A program made the position numbers and the translations under genes. This document shows, in pieces, positions 54,179 to 63,280 of a stretch of 64,000 nt of DNA. This stretch comes from Candidatus Galacturonatibacter soehngenii (lineage in GTDB: Bacteria > Bacillota > Clostridia > Lachnospirales > Lachnospiraceae). Under the pieces are notes generated by a model. It did no database searches and was not told the DNA's origin. It was given only the letters and a program-made list of their open reading frames with translations. The stretch spans positions 1 to 64,000 of the forward strand of contig NZ_WAGX01000002.1 of the NCBI RefSeq assembly GCF_008830185.1, written 5' to 3'. Numbering within the stretch: the first letter of the stretch is position 1; each line of letters begins with the position of its first letter.

Positions 54179-56764
54179 ATGAATATAAGCAAATTCACAC
54201 AAAAATCAATGCAAGCTGTAAATGCGTGCGAAAAGCTTGCCTATGAGTATGGTAATCAAGAGATAGATCAAGAACATTTGTTATATAGTCTATTGATACA
54301 AGAGGATAGCTTAATACTCAAATTAATTGAGAAAATGGAGATAAACAAAGAACATTTTCTTGATAATGTGGAAAATTACATTAAAAAAAGAGTAAAAGTT
54401 TCAGGCGGTCAGGTTTATATTGGGCAGAACTTAAATAAAGTGTTAATTCACGCAGAGGACGAAGCAAAGCATATGGGAGACGAATATATTTCTGTTGAGC
54501 ATTTGTTTCTAGCTTTGATGCAGTATCCAAATCAAGCCACAAAAGAAATTATGAAAGAATATGGAATTACGAGAGAACGTTTTTTACAAGCACTTTCTAC
54601 TGTTAGGGGAAATCAAAGAGTAACCACAGATAATCCAGAGGCTACTTATGATACGTTAAATAAATACGGGTATGATTTGGTGGAACGTGCAAAAGAGCAA
54701 AAGCTTGATCCCGTAATTGGACGTGATAGTGAAATACGAAATGTAATTCGAATTTTATCAAGAAAAACAAAAAATAACCCTGTGTTAATCGGTGAACCTG
54801 GAGTAGGAAAGACAGCAGTCGTAGAAGGTTTAGCACAAAGAATTGTTCGGGGTGACGTTCCAGAAGGATTAAAAGACAAAAAGTTGTTTGCCCTTGATAT
54901 GGGGGCACTCGTTGCAGGCGCTAAATATCGTGGAGAATTTGAAGAAAGATTAAAAGCTGTATTAGAGGAAGTAAAGAAAAGTGAAGGACAAATCATCTTA
55001 TTTATTGATGAGCTTCATACGATTGTGGGTGCAGGGAAAACAGATGGAGCAATGGATGCAGGTAATATGCTAAAGCCAATGCTCGCAAGAGGTGAACTGC
55101 ATTGTATTGGAGCTACCACGCTAGATGAGTATCGTATGTATATTGAAAAAGATGCAGCATTAGAAAGAAGATTCCAACCTGTTACAGTGGATGAACCGAC
55201 CGTAGAAGATACAATTTCTATACTTAGAGGATTAAAAGAAAGATACGAGGTCTTTCATGGTGTAAAGATAGCAGATTCCGCACTGGTATCAGCGGCTATA
55301 TTATCCCATCGTTATATTTCTGAACGTTTTTTACCAGATAAGGCAATTGATCTTGTAGATGAAGCGTGCGCTCTTATTAAAACAGAGCTTGATTCTATGC
55401 CAGCTGAACTTGATGAATTAGCAAGAAGAGTCATGCAGATGGAGATTGAAGAAGCTGCTTTAAAAAAAGAAACGGATCGATTAAGCAAAGATCGACTAGA
55501 GGCTCTTCAGAAAGAATTGGCAGAATTAAAAGATGAATTTAATAATATGAAAGCGAAATGGGATAATGAGAAAAATGCCATAGAAAAGCTGCAAAAGTTG
55601 CGTGAGGAAATTGAGGAAGTAAATAAGGAAATTCAATTGGCCCAGCGCAATTACGATTTAAACAAAGCAGCAGAGTTACAATATGGCAAACTTCCAAAAT
55701 TGGAACAACAACTTGCTATTGAAGAAGATAAAGTAAAAAATACAGACCTGTCACTTGTACATGAAAGCGTTACAGAGGAAGAAATAGCAAGAATCATATC
55801 AAGATGGACAGGAATACCAGTTACGAAGCTAACAGAGAGTGAAAGAAGTAAAACGCTAAATCTTGATAAAGAGTTGCATAAAAGAGTAATTGGGCAAGAA
55901 GAAGGAGTCCTAAAAGTAACAGAGGCAATTATTCGATCCAAAGCAGGAATTAAAGATCCTAGTAAACCAATTGGCTCATTTTTATTCTTAGGTCCTACTG
56001 GTGTAGGAAAAACAGAATTAGCAAAATCATTAGCGGCTATTTTGTTTGATGATGAACAAAATATGGTTCGTATTGATATGAGTGAATATATGGAAAAATA
56101 TTCTGTATCTCGTTTGATTGGGGCACCTCCTGGATATGTAGGTTATGAAGAGGGAGGACAACTTACGGAAGCTGTAAGAAGAAAGCCTTATTCGGTTGTT
56201 TTATTTGATGAAATCGAAAAGGCTCATCCAGATGTATTTAATGTATTGCTACAAGTGTTAGATGACGGTAGAATTACTGATTCACAAGGAAGATGTGTTG
56301 ACTTTAAAAACACGATCTTGATTATGACCTCTAACATTGGTTCAAGCTATTTATTGGAAGGAATTGATGCACAAGGCAATATCATTCCAGCAAATGCTAA
56401 TATGGTGATGGAGGATTTAAGAACGCATTTTAAGCCAGAATTCTTAAATCGACTGGATGAAATCATCATGTTTAAACCTTTAACTAAGAAAGATATTGGT
56501 TCCATTATTAACCTTTTAGTTGCAGATCTTAACAAGCGTCTGGAGGACAAAGAGCTGGAAATTCAGATTACAGAGGAAGCAAAGGCATTCATTGTGGAAC
56601 ATGGATATGATCCAGTCTATGGAGCTAGACCTCTTAAAAGATACTTGCAAAAACATGTGGAAACTCTAGCTGCCAAGCTTATTTTAAGTGATCAGGTTTT
56701 AGCTGGTAATACAATCCTTATTGAGGTGAAAAATGACACATTAACGGCAAGAGTACAAGAATAA
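54179..56764 (+). CDS. clpB: ATP-dependent chaperone ClpB
   Basis: This 861-residue Hsp100 disaggregase has the N-terminal Clp domain (about 1-145) and AAA-1 with Walker A GEPGVGKT and the [13 protein letters not shown] pore region. A coiled-coil M domain (about 410-520, full length) and AAA-2 with Walker A GPTGVGKT follow. It lacks the ClpP-docking loop. It resolves protein aggregates with DnaK. GAGGAGGTG precedes the ATG. It is separated from the other Clp genes. Confidence 0.97.
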   Translation: MNISKFTQKSMQAVNACEKLAYEYGNQEIDQEHLLYSLLIQEDSLILKLIEKMEINKEHFLDNVENYIKKRVKVSGGQVYIGQNLNKVLIHAEDEAKHMGDEYISVEHLFLALMQYPNQATKEIMKEYGITRERFLQALSTVRGNQRVTTDNPEATYDTLNKYGYDLVERAKEQKLDPVIGRDSEIRNVIRILSRKTKNNPVLIGEPGVGKTAVVEGLAQRIVRGDVPEGLKDKKLFALDMGALVAGAKYRGEFEERLKAVLEEVKKSEGQIILFIDELHTIVGAGKTDGAMDAGNMLKPMLARGELHCIGATTLDEYRMYIEKDAALERRFQPVTVDEPTVEDTISILRGLKERYEVFHGVKIADSALVSAAILSHRYISERFLPDKAIDLVDEACALIKTELDSMPAELDELARRVMQMEIEEAALKKETDRLSKDRLEALQKELAELKDEFNNMKAKWDNEKNAIEKLQKLREEIEEVNKEIQLAQRNYDLNKAAELQYGKLPKLEQQLAIEEDKVKNTDLSLVHESVTEEEIARIISRWTGIPVTKLTESERSKTLNLDKELHKRVIGQEEGVLKVTEAIIRSKAGIKDPSKPIGSFLFLGPTGVGKTELAKSLAAILFDDEQNMVRIDMSEYMEKYSVSRLIGAPPGYVGYEEGGQLTEAVRRKPYSVVLFDEIEKAHPDVFNVLLQVLDDGRITDSQGRCVDFKNTILIMTSNIGSSYLLEGIDAQGNIIPANANMVMEDLRTHFKPEFLNRLDEIIMFKPLTKKDIGSIINLLVADLNKRLEDKELEIQITEEAKAFIVEHGYDPVYGARPLKRYLQKHVETLAAKLILSDQVLAGNTILIEVKNDTLTARVQE

Positions 56765-56778
56765 GAAAGAGGCATGAT

Positions 56779-56952
56779 ATGTTACCCAAAGATCCTATGA
56801 TTTTATTAAGTTATATTAATACACAATTAAGAGATTTTTATCCAAGTCTTGATGAAATGTGTAAAAGCATGGATTTGAATCAAGTAGAGATAGAGAAAGC
56901 GTTAAAGTCAATTGATTACGAATATGACAAAGCCCTAAACAAGTTCGTTTAG
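56779..56952 (+). CDS. DUF4250 domain-containing small protein
   Basis: This 57-residue protein starts at ATG 56779 with AAAGAGG upstream and begins MLPKDPMILLSYINTQLRD. It continues with a helix-turn-helix-like pattern (SLDEMCKSMDLNQVEIEKAL) and a final DYEYDKALN. This matches the DUF4250 family, common in Lachnospiraceae. Its stop codon lies inside the hairpin at 56927-56960. It follows clpB by 14 bases. Function unknown. Confidence 0.85.
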   Translation: MLPKDPMILLSYINTQLRDFYPSLDEMCKSMDLNQVEIEKALKSIDYEYDKALNKFV

Positions 56953-56960
56953 GGCTTTGT
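56927..56960 (+). terminator. 14-bp hairpin overlapping the DUF4250 stop codon
   Basis: ACAAAGCCCTAAAC (56927-56940) and GTTTAGGGCTTTGT (56947-56960) are perfect complements. The last coding residues and stop of the DUF4250 gene lie within it. The T tract is weak. Confidence 0.75.
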
Positions 56961-57023
56961 GTGATTAATTGGAGATATTATACATATAATGATTATATAA
57001 TATCTTATGAAAAGGCTTATAAT

Positions 57024-57713
57024 ATGAAGGGTAAGTGTCTCATTCTATTTTGCATTGATTTGTTATTGTTTGTGATATTGATTGCATTAAATGTACATAA
57101 TTTCGTAGTGGAACAATCGCGAATCCAGACATCCATTGAGTTATCTGATGCAGGTAACGTTAACAACTCAAAAAAAATTGCGCTTACTTTTGATGATGGC
57201 CCTCATCCGATTTATACACCACAATTGCTTAAGGGGCTAAAAGAAAGAAATGTAAAAGTTACCTTTTTTGTAATTGGCAAAAATGCGCAACTTTACCCTG
57301 ATATCATAAAGCAGATTAATGATGAAGGACACTTAATTGGGAATCATACGTATAGTCATGCACAATTAAACAGATTAAGTTCAGAAAAGCGATGTGAAGA
57401 GATTAATATGACAAATGAGGTCGTACATAGTATCACTGGTGAATATCCAGAATTTATACGTCCCTCCTTTGGAGAATGGGATAAGAATTTACAGTGCGAT
57501 TTGATTCCTGTATTTTGGACGGTAGATACACTGGATTGGACGACTGAAAATGTAAATAAAATTGTAAAGAATGGAACAAAAAGGATTAAAGATGGAGATA
57601 TTATACTAATGCATGATTATTATAAGTCGTCGGTTGAGGCAGCATTAAAAATTATTGACGAATTACAAAGTGAAGGATTTGAATTTGTAACAGTTGATGA
57701 TATGATACTATAA
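57024..57713 (+). CDS. polysaccharide deacetylase (NodB-type), membrane-anchored
   Basis: This protein of about 229 residues has an N-terminal membrane anchor (about 5-25) and a NodB homology domain. Motif 1 is TFDDGPHP (Asp57, Asp58), the metal histidines are in NHTYSH (His108, His112), motif 3 is RPSFGEW and motif 5 LMHDYY. It probably de-N-acetylates peptidoglycan or a surface glycan outside the membrane. The ATG at 57024 with AAAAGG upstream is preferred. A GTG at 56961 falls in the preceding hairpin. Confidence 0.9.
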   Translation: MKGKCLILFCIDLLLFVILIALNVHNFVVEQSRIQTSIELSDAGNVNNSKKIALTFDDGPHPIYTPQLLKGLKERNVKVTFFVIGKNAQLYPDIIKQINDEGHLIGNHTYSHAQLNRLSSEKRCEEINMTNEVVHSITGEYPEFIRPSFGEWDKNLQCDLIPVFWTVDTLDWTTENVNKIVKNGTKRIKDGDIILMHDYYKSSVEAALKIIDELQSEGFEFVTVDDMIL

Positions 57714-57763
57714 GAGGGTTTTCATGATAAATTCTACATAGGGGAATGATAAAGGAGAGTACA

Positions 57764-59089
57764 ATGGATTTATTTGACTATATGAGAAGTAATACATTAC
57801 AAAAAGAATCGCCTTTGGCTGCGAGATTAAGACCGAAAAAGTTAGAGGAGGTAGTTGGGCAACAACACATTATTGGTAAGGATAAACTTCTTTACCGAGC
57901 AATAAAAGCGGACAAGCTTAGCTCTATTATATTATATGGTCCTCCAGGTACTGGTAAGACTACAATAGCTAAGGTAATAGCAAATACGACTAGTGCCGAA
58001 TTTACACAGATTAATGCTACGATAGCTGGGAAAAAAGACATGGAGCAAGTAGTGGAACAAGCAAAAAATAATCTTGGAATGTATGGCAAAAAGACAATTT
58101 TATTTGTAGATGAAATTCATAGATTTAATAAAGGGCAACAAGATTATTTGCTACCTTTTGTGGAAGATGGAACTTTAATTTTAATTGGGGCAACTACAGA
58201 AAATCCTTATTTTGAAGTAAACTCAGCTTTGATATCTAGATCAATTGTATTTGAATTAAAGCCACTTTCCAAAGAAGATATTATGGAGTTAATTCATAGA
58301 GCTGTTTATGACAAAGAAAAGGGAATGGGAGCCTATGACGTTTTAATCGAGGAGGAGGCAAAAGAATTTCTTGCAGATATCGCAAACGGTGATGCAAGAA
58401 GTGCATTAAATGCCATAGAGTTAGCAGTTTTGACTACCGAAAAATCTGTAGATGAAAAAATTCATATTACGATAGAAGTAGCACAAGAGTGTATACAAAA
58501 AAGAGTAGTTCGTTATGACAAATCAGGGGATAATCATTATGATACGATTTCTGCATTTATTAAGAGTATGAGAGGTTCTGATCCAGATGCAGCAGTATAT
58601 TATTTAAGTAGAATGCTTTATGCAGGTGAGAGCATTACCTTTATTGCCAGAAGAATTATTATTTGTGCTTCAGAGGATGTAGGAAATGCAGACCCAAATG
58701 CCTTGTGTGTTGCAGTTGCAGCAGCACAGGCAGTAGAGCGAATTGGTTTGCCAGAGGCTCGAATTATCTTAGCACAGGCTGTTACTTATATAGCTACAGC
58801 GCCGAAAAGCAATGCAGCCATTCTTGCAATTGACAAAGCAACAAATGTTATGGAGGCGACGAAAACGGCATCTATACCAGCTCATCTACAGGATGCACAT
58901 TATAAAGGCGCAAATAAGTTAGGACACGGATTGGGATATCAATATGCACATGATTTTAAGAACCATTATGTAAAACAACAATACCTTCCAAATGGTTTAG
59001 AAAACATGGTGTTTTATGAACCAAGTACGAATGGATATGAAAAACAAATTAGTGAGCATATGAAACGAATAAAAGAAGAGGCTAAATAA
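57764..59089 (+). CDS. rarA: replication-associated recombination protein RarA (MgsA)
   Basis: This AAA+ ATPase of about 441 residues is related to clamp loaders and acts at stalled replication forks. Walker A is GPPGTGKTTIA and Walker B VDEIHRFNK. Sensor motifs lie in GATTENPYFEVN and the C-terminal tetramerisation domain carries GSDPDAAVYYL and ASEDVGNADP. The ATG at 57764 is chosen because AAAGGAGA precedes it. Confidence 0.95.
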   Translation: MDLFDYMRSNTLQKESPLAARLRPKKLEEVVGQQHIIGKDKLLYRAIKADKLSSIILYGPPGTGKTTIAKVIANTTSAEFTQINATIAGKKDMEQVVEQAKNNLGMYGKKTILFVDEIHRFNKGQQDYLLPFVEDGTLILIGATTENPYFEVNSALISRSIVFELKPLSKEDIMELIHRAVYDKEKGMGAYDVLIEEEAKEFLADIANGDARSALNAIELAVLTTEKSVDEKIHITIEVAQECIQKRVVRYDKSGDNHYDTISAFIKSMRGSDPDAAVYYLSRMLYAGESITFIARRIIICASEDVGNADPNALCVAVAAAQAVERIGLPEARIILAQAVTYIATAPKSNAAILAIDKATNVMEATKTASIPAHLQDAHYKGANKLGHGLGYQYAHDFKNHYVKQQYLPNGLENMVFYEPSTNGYEKQISEHMKRIKEEAK

Positions 59090-59114
59090 AAAGAAGAGAA
59101 CACTCTTCTTTTTA
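59088..59114. terminator. bidirectional terminator between rarA and DUF4364 gene
   Basis: AAAAGAAGAG/CTCTTCTTTT with an AACA loop and A and T tails lies between convergent genes. Confidence 0.85.
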
Positions 59115-59630
59115 TTATTTCATCAACTTATCCATGAGATAAGAATAGATCTCCTGATTTTCTATTTTCCAGTTATTACAAATGGCATTTGCCTGCTCTT
59201 TTGTAGGTACTGTTAACATTAAACTTATTAAATCCGAATTTTTTTCCCTTACTTTACATTCAACAGCATAATCATTGTTCGTCGTCTTATAATAATCAGC
59301 AGTTGTGGATACTTCATCTAGTAAGGAATACTGATTTGTAACCAAATACTCATCAATATCGGCTACGATAGAGGGGGAGATTTTGTTACCAAAGTATTCC
59401 AAGGTACTTCGTCCTTCCTCTGTTATATGATAGTGTGAGCTATTTCGAAAGGTTTCAACTTTTATTAGGTCGGCATCAATAAGTTCTGAAATAGCTTGTC
59501 TAAGTGAAAAATACGTGGTATATTCTTTCCCTAAAATAAAATCAGTAATTTGAGCCTCAGTCAATGGAAAATTGACTTTATCAAGCATATATAAAACAAT
59601 TAATTTATAAAGTGTTAATGATTCAGACAT
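59115..59630 (-). CDS. DUF4364 family protein (winged-helix-like)
   Basis: This 171-residue protein has an N-terminal winged-helix region (about 5-75; TEAQITDFILG, SLRQAISELIDADLIKV, HITEEGRSTLEYF) and a beta-rich C-terminal half. This is the DUF4364 layout found in clostridia. It is the third gene of a minus-strand run after malic enzyme and the radical SAM gene, with GGAGG before the ATG. Probably a DNA-binding regulator. Target unknown. Confidence 0.82.
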   Translation of the reverse strand: MSESLTLYKLIVLYMLDKVNFPLTEAQITDFILGKEYTTYFSLRQAISELIDADLIKVETFRNSSHYHITEEGRSTLEYFGNKISPSIVADIDEYLVTNQYSLLDEVSTTADYYKTTNNDYAVECKVREKNSDLISLMLTVPTKEQANAICNNWKIENQEIYSYLMDKLMK

Positions 59631-59657
59631 ATATTATACCTCCTGTTATTTCTTGTA

Positions 59658-60587
59658 TCACACGAGCTTTCCTTGCCAGGTATCTTTTTGTTTAAACTGT
59701 CGCTGAATATGATTTAATACTAATTTTTTATTCAAGCTCCATTTAGGTTCTATTAATAGTGATTTTGGCCCATCACCAGTTATGCGATGTATCACAATAT
59801 CATCTGGCATTCGTTCCAGTATTTGAATTACTATATCAGTATATTCTTCTAAAGACAAAATATGAAATTTATTTTCTTCATAATAAGATGCCAAGTCGGT
59901 ATTCTTTAATATATGAAGAAGCTGAAGCTTAACTCCATTAATTGGTAATTTGCTTATATAAGCACCAGTTTCAAGCATGTCGCTAAACGTTTCATTTGGC
60001 AACCCCAAAATAACGTGAGCAATAATAGGAATATGAAGAGCAGATAACTTTTGAACCGCTTCTTCAAAGCAAGCAAGAGTATACCCACGACGAATGAAAA
60101 GCTCTGTTTTTTTATGGATGGTTTGTAGCCCTAGTTCTATCCATACAGGTTTTATCTCGTTTAGTTTTGCAATTAATTCTAAAACTTCCAGACTTAGACA
60201 GTCAGGTCTTGTTGCAATGGATAAAATTACAACATCAGGATGGTTAATTGCTTCATAAAAAATTGAACGAAGGTAAGAGATTGGTGCATAAGTATTTGTA
60301 TATGCTTGAAAATAAGCAATGTATTTGCAACTTGTAACCTTATTGGAAATTAACTCTTTTGCAGCTTCAATTTGTTTGGTAATGGATAAATCTTTACTAG
60401 AAGCAAAATCTCCCGAACCACCTTCACTACAAAAGATACAACCTCTAAATCCAAGCGTACCATCACGATTTGGACATGTCATTCCTGCGTTTAAAGATAG
60501 CTTATAGATTTTTTCCTCATATTTATCTTTTAAATAATAATCAAGAGAATGATAACGTTTATCATTCCAGGTTTTTCTAGTATTCAT
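59658..60587 (-). CDS. radical SAM protein of the TIGR01212/YhcC family
   Basis: This 309-residue protein has an atypical radical SAM cluster motif, with three Cys in TCPNRDGTLGFRGCIFC, and the YhcC/TIGR01212 segments YFQAYTNTYA, GTRPDCL-like IATRPDCLSLE, WIELGLQT and HVILGLPNET. Function is not established in the family. It begins two bases after the malic-enzyme stop and its ribosome site lies inside that gene, so they are co-transcribed. Confidence 0.88.
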   Translation of the reverse strand: MNTRKTWNDKRYHSLDYYLKDKYEEKIYKLSLNAGMTCPNRDGTLGFRGCIFCSEGGSGDFASSKDLSITKQIEAAKELISNKVTSCKYIAYFQAYTNTYAPISYLRSIFYEAINHPDVVILSIATRPDCLSLEVLELIAKLNEIKPVWIELGLQTIHKKTELFIRRGYTLACFEEAVQKLSALHIPIIAHVILGLPNETFSDMLETGAYISKLPINGVKLQLLHILKNTDLASYYEENKFHILSLEEYTDIVIQILERMPDDIVIHRITGDGPKSLLIEPKWSLNKKLVLNHIQRQFKQKDTWQGKLV

Positions 60588-60589
60588 AT

Positions 60590-61741
60590 TTACTTTATAT
60601 GATCCTTAACCGCTTTGCTAACAACTTCGGCCACTCTTGCATCAAAGGCCTCTGGCATGATATTGTCTTCGTTTAATTCCTCATCAGAAACAAGTCCAGC
60701 TATAGCAAGTGCAGCCGCTAACTTCATTTCTTCTGTAATCTTTGAAGCACGTCCCTCCAGTGCACCTTTAAAGATTCCAGGGAATGCAACCACATTATTT
60801 ACTTGGTTTGGAAAATCAGAGCGACCAGTTCCGACTACTTTAGCACCAGCTGCTTTTGCAATGTCTGGCATAATTTCTGGAACAGGGTTTGCCATTGCAA
60901 AAATAATAGCATCTTGATTCATGGAAGCAACCATTTTGGCTGTTACAATATCTGGTGCAGAAACGCCTACAAAAATGTCTGCATTTATTAATGCATCAGC
61001 TAAAGTCCCTTCTTTATTCGTATGATTTGTTACCTCAGCCATATTTTTTTGCATCCAATTCAAATCAGGTGTATTCCTGGAAATCATACCAAAGCGGTCA
61101 CACATAATAATATCTTTAAAGCCATAGGAAAGTAATAGTTTTGTGATAGCAATACCAGCAGAACCAGCACCATTTACTACAACGTGACAGGTTTCTTTAT
61201 CCTTTTTGGTAACCTTTAATGCATTGATGATACCAGCAAGTACAACAATGGCAGTCCCGTGTTGATCATCATGAAAAACAGGAATGTCAAGAAGTTCGTT
61301 TAATCTTTCTTCTATTTCAAAACAACGTGGTGCAGAAATATCTTCAAGATTGATACCTCCAAAAGCAGGTGCAATATTTACAATTGTCTTTATAATTTCT
61401 TCCGTATCTTGCGTATCAAGACAAATAGGAAAAGCATTTACATTGCCAAATTCTTTAAAAAGTACAGCTTTTCCTTCCATAACAGGCATGGCAGCATAAG
61501 GACCGATATTACCAAGTCCCAAAACGGCACTTCCGTCGGATATAACTGCAACTGTATTAGATTTTATTGTATATTTATAAGCCGCCTCTTTATCGTTTGC
61601 AATCACTTTGCAAGGTTCAGCTACGCCAGGAGTATAGGCAAGACTTAAATCTTCTCTGGATTTGACAGGTGTTTTTGATATTGTTTCAAGCTTACCTTTC
61701 CATTCTTCGTGAAGAAGCAAAGCTTTTTCGTTTGTTGTCAT
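60590..61741 (-). CDS. NAD(P)-dependent malic enzyme
   Basis: This bacterial small-type malic enzyme of about 383 residues converts malate to pyruvate and carbon dioxide. Tyr36 lies in AYTPGVAEPC, the catalytic Lys in VMEGKAVLFK, the metal ligands in NLEDISAPRCFEIE and VFHDDQHGTAIV, and the dinucleotide motif is NGAGSAGIAI. The start at 61741 has GGAGGC upstream. An earlier in-frame ATG adds a few residues. It heads a three-gene minus-strand unit. Confidence 0.93.
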   Translation of the reverse strand: MTTNEKALLLHEEWKGKLETISKTPVKSREDLSLAYTPGVAEPCKVIANDKEAAYKYTIKSNTVAVISDGSAVLGLGNIGPYAAMPVMEGKAVLFKEFGNVNAFPICLDTQDTEEIIKTIVNIAPAFGGINLEDISAPRCFEIEERLNELLDIPVFHDDQHGTAIVVLAGIINALKVTKKDKETCHVVVNGAGSAGIAITKLLLSYGFKDIIMCDRFGMISRNTPDLNWMQKNMAEVTNHTNKEGTLADALINADIFVGVSAPDIVTAKMVASMNQDAIIFAMANPVPEIMPDIAKAAGAKVVGTGRSDFPNQVNNVVAFPGIFKGALEGRASKITEEMKLAAALAIAGLVSDEELNEDNIMPEAFDARVAEVVSKAVKDHIK

Positions 61742-61755
61742 AATAGCCTCCATCT

Positions 61756-61769
61756 TTCGCAAATGCGAA
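61756..61769 (-). promoter_or_regulatory. small dyad in the malic enzyme leader
   Basis: TTCGCA (61756-61761) and TGCGAA (61764-61769) form a dyad with a two-base centre, just upstream of the ribosome site. It could be a repressor site or a leader hairpin. Confidence 0.35.
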
Positions 61770-61931
61770 TGTAATTCATCATTTAAAAAAGTAAAACTAG
61801 AATTGTGTTCTTATTTTAATCTCTTTGAATAATAATACCATTTACTCTAAATCAAATCAAGGTTAGCTTATTTTATTAAAGGATAGATCATCTACTAATT
61901 TTAATTTCCATAATAAAACGAAAGAAGGTTA

Positions 61932-61960
61932 TTGACAGGTACTTTGATTGATGTTATAGT
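61932..61960 (+). promoter_or_regulatory. promoter of the dapA operon
   Basis: TTGACA (61932-61937), 17 bases, TATAGT (61955-61960). Transcription would begin just before the riboswitch. Confidence 0.85.
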
Positions 61961-61994
61961 CTAAGTAACTTAATAGGTAGCAGCAAGAGCTGCT

Positions 61995-62166
61995 TTGGTA
62001 GAGGTTGCGTTTAACATAAGTATATTGTTTGATATGTCAGGCATAGTTGAGAACAATAGAAAGGGGACAACGCCGAAGTAAAGTATATCCTGAGTATATT
62101 TTGCTGGGCATACAATTAAGAATTGTATGACTGTCATCTTATAACTATAAGATGGTGCGCTATCTA
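61995..62166 (+). ncRNA. lysine riboswitch (L box)
   Basis: The aptamer of about 170 bases shows the L-box consensus in order: GGTAGAGGTTGCG at the P1/P2 junction (from 61997), GAAAGGGGACAACGCCGAAG (about 62060-62079), GCTGGGC (62103-62109), GACTGTCAT (62129-62137), and the closing GGTGCGCTATC (about 62154-62164), which pairs back with GGTAG. A terminator follows, so lysine binding should stop transcription before dapA. Confidence 0.93.
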
Positions 62167-62195
62167 AAAGAAAGTACTGAAAAAGAAATCTTTTT

Positions 62196-62229
62196 GGAGT
62201 CTGATGCACCGCGTCGACTCTTTTTTTTC
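62196..62229 (+). terminator. riboswitch-controlled terminator
   Basis: GAGTC (62197-62201) pairs with GACTC (62216-62220), extended by an inner GATGC/GCGTC stem. Eight T residues follow. It is the expression platform of the lysine riboswitch. Confidence 0.88.
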
Positions 62230-62313
62230 GTACTAGAAGTTATTGAAAAAGGTCGTTATGCAGATGCACAAAATGAGGAATTTATGGATAGACTATATTA
62301 CCATAACAATTAA
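62221..62313 (+). other. open coding-like stretch between terminator and dapA, no start codon
   Basis: One frame from the T tract reads VLEVIEKGRYADAQNEEFM and then DRLYYHNN before TAA at 62311-62313. It has coding-like composition but no start with a ribosome site. It may be a gene remnant or chance. Confidence 0.35.
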
Positions 62314-62348
62314 GTGAAAATGAGGATTGTTTAAGGAGGATATTTAAA

Positions 62349-63239
62349 ATGGCAATTTTTAAAGGAGCAGGCGTTGCAATTATCACACCTTTCAAAGAAA
62401 ATCTTGAGGTAAACTTTGAAAAATTAGAAGAGATGATTGATTATCAAATTGATAATGGATCAGATTCTATTATAATTTGCGGAACAACAGGTGAGGCGTC
62501 TACACTTACACATGAAGAGCATTTGGAATGCATTAAGGTAGCAGTTGATAGAACGAAGAAAAGAGTTCCAGTAATTGCAGGAACAGGCTCCAATTGTACG
62601 GATACTGCGATTTATTTATCAAAGGAAGCACAAAGCTACGGAGCAGATGGTGCATTAATTGTAACACCTTATTATAATAAAGCGACCCAAAAAGGTCTGA
62701 TAGCACATTACACAGAAATTGCTAAAAATATTGATATGCCAATAATTATGTACAATGTACCAAGTAGAACTGGCTGTAACATTCTTCCTGAAACAGCAGC
62801 AACACTTGTAAAAGAAGTTGATAATGTGGTTGCAATAAAAGAGGCAACAGGAAACATTTCACAGGTTATAAAATTAATGCAGCTTACTAATGGTGATATT
62901 GAGTTATATTCCGGAAATGACGATCAAATTGTACCATTATTATCAGTAGGTGGACTTGGAGTTATATCGGTACTTTCAAATATTGCACCAAGAGAAACCC
63001 ATGACATAGTAGCAATGTATCATGCAGGGAATAAGGAAGAAAGCTTAGCGCTTCAATTAAAGGCCATTCCTTTGATTGAACAGCTATTTTGTGAAGTAAA
63101 TCCAATTCCTGTAAAAAAAGCAATGAATTTAATGGGATTTGAAGTTGGACCACTTAGAATGCCATTAACAGAGATGGAAGAGGCACATGCAAAAAATCTT
63201 GCACAAGCAATGAAAGATTTTGGAATTTCAATCGCTTAG
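62349..63239 (+). CDS. dapA: 4-hydroxy-tetrahydrodipicolinate synthase
   Basis: This 296-residue TIM-barrel lyase condenses pyruvate and aspartate semialdehyde, the first committed step of lysine and diaminopimelate synthesis. The Schiff-base lysine is Lys164 (VVAIKEATGN). Tyr135 and Arg140 (MYNVPSRTG) and the GTTGEASTLT motif complete the site. AAGGAGG precedes the ATG. The lysine riboswitch upstream shows end-product control. Confidence 0.97.
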   Translation: MAIFKGAGVAIITPFKENLEVNFEKLEEMIDYQIDNGSDSIIICGTTGEASTLTHEEHLECIKVAVDRTKKRVPVIAGTGSNCTDTAIYLSKEAQSYGADGALIVTPYYNKATQKGLIAHYTEIAKNIDMPIIMYNVPSRTGCNILPETAATLVKEVDNVVAIKEATGNISQVIKLMQLTNGDIELYSGNDDQIVPLLSVGGLGVISVLSNIAPRETHDIVAMYHAGNKEESLALQLKAIPLIEQLFCEVNPIPVKKAMNLMGFEVGPLRMPLTEMEEAHAKNLAQAMKDFGISIA

Positions 63240-63280
63240 ATAGCAAGAATCAAAAGATAGAAAATAATGAGAGGTAAAGA

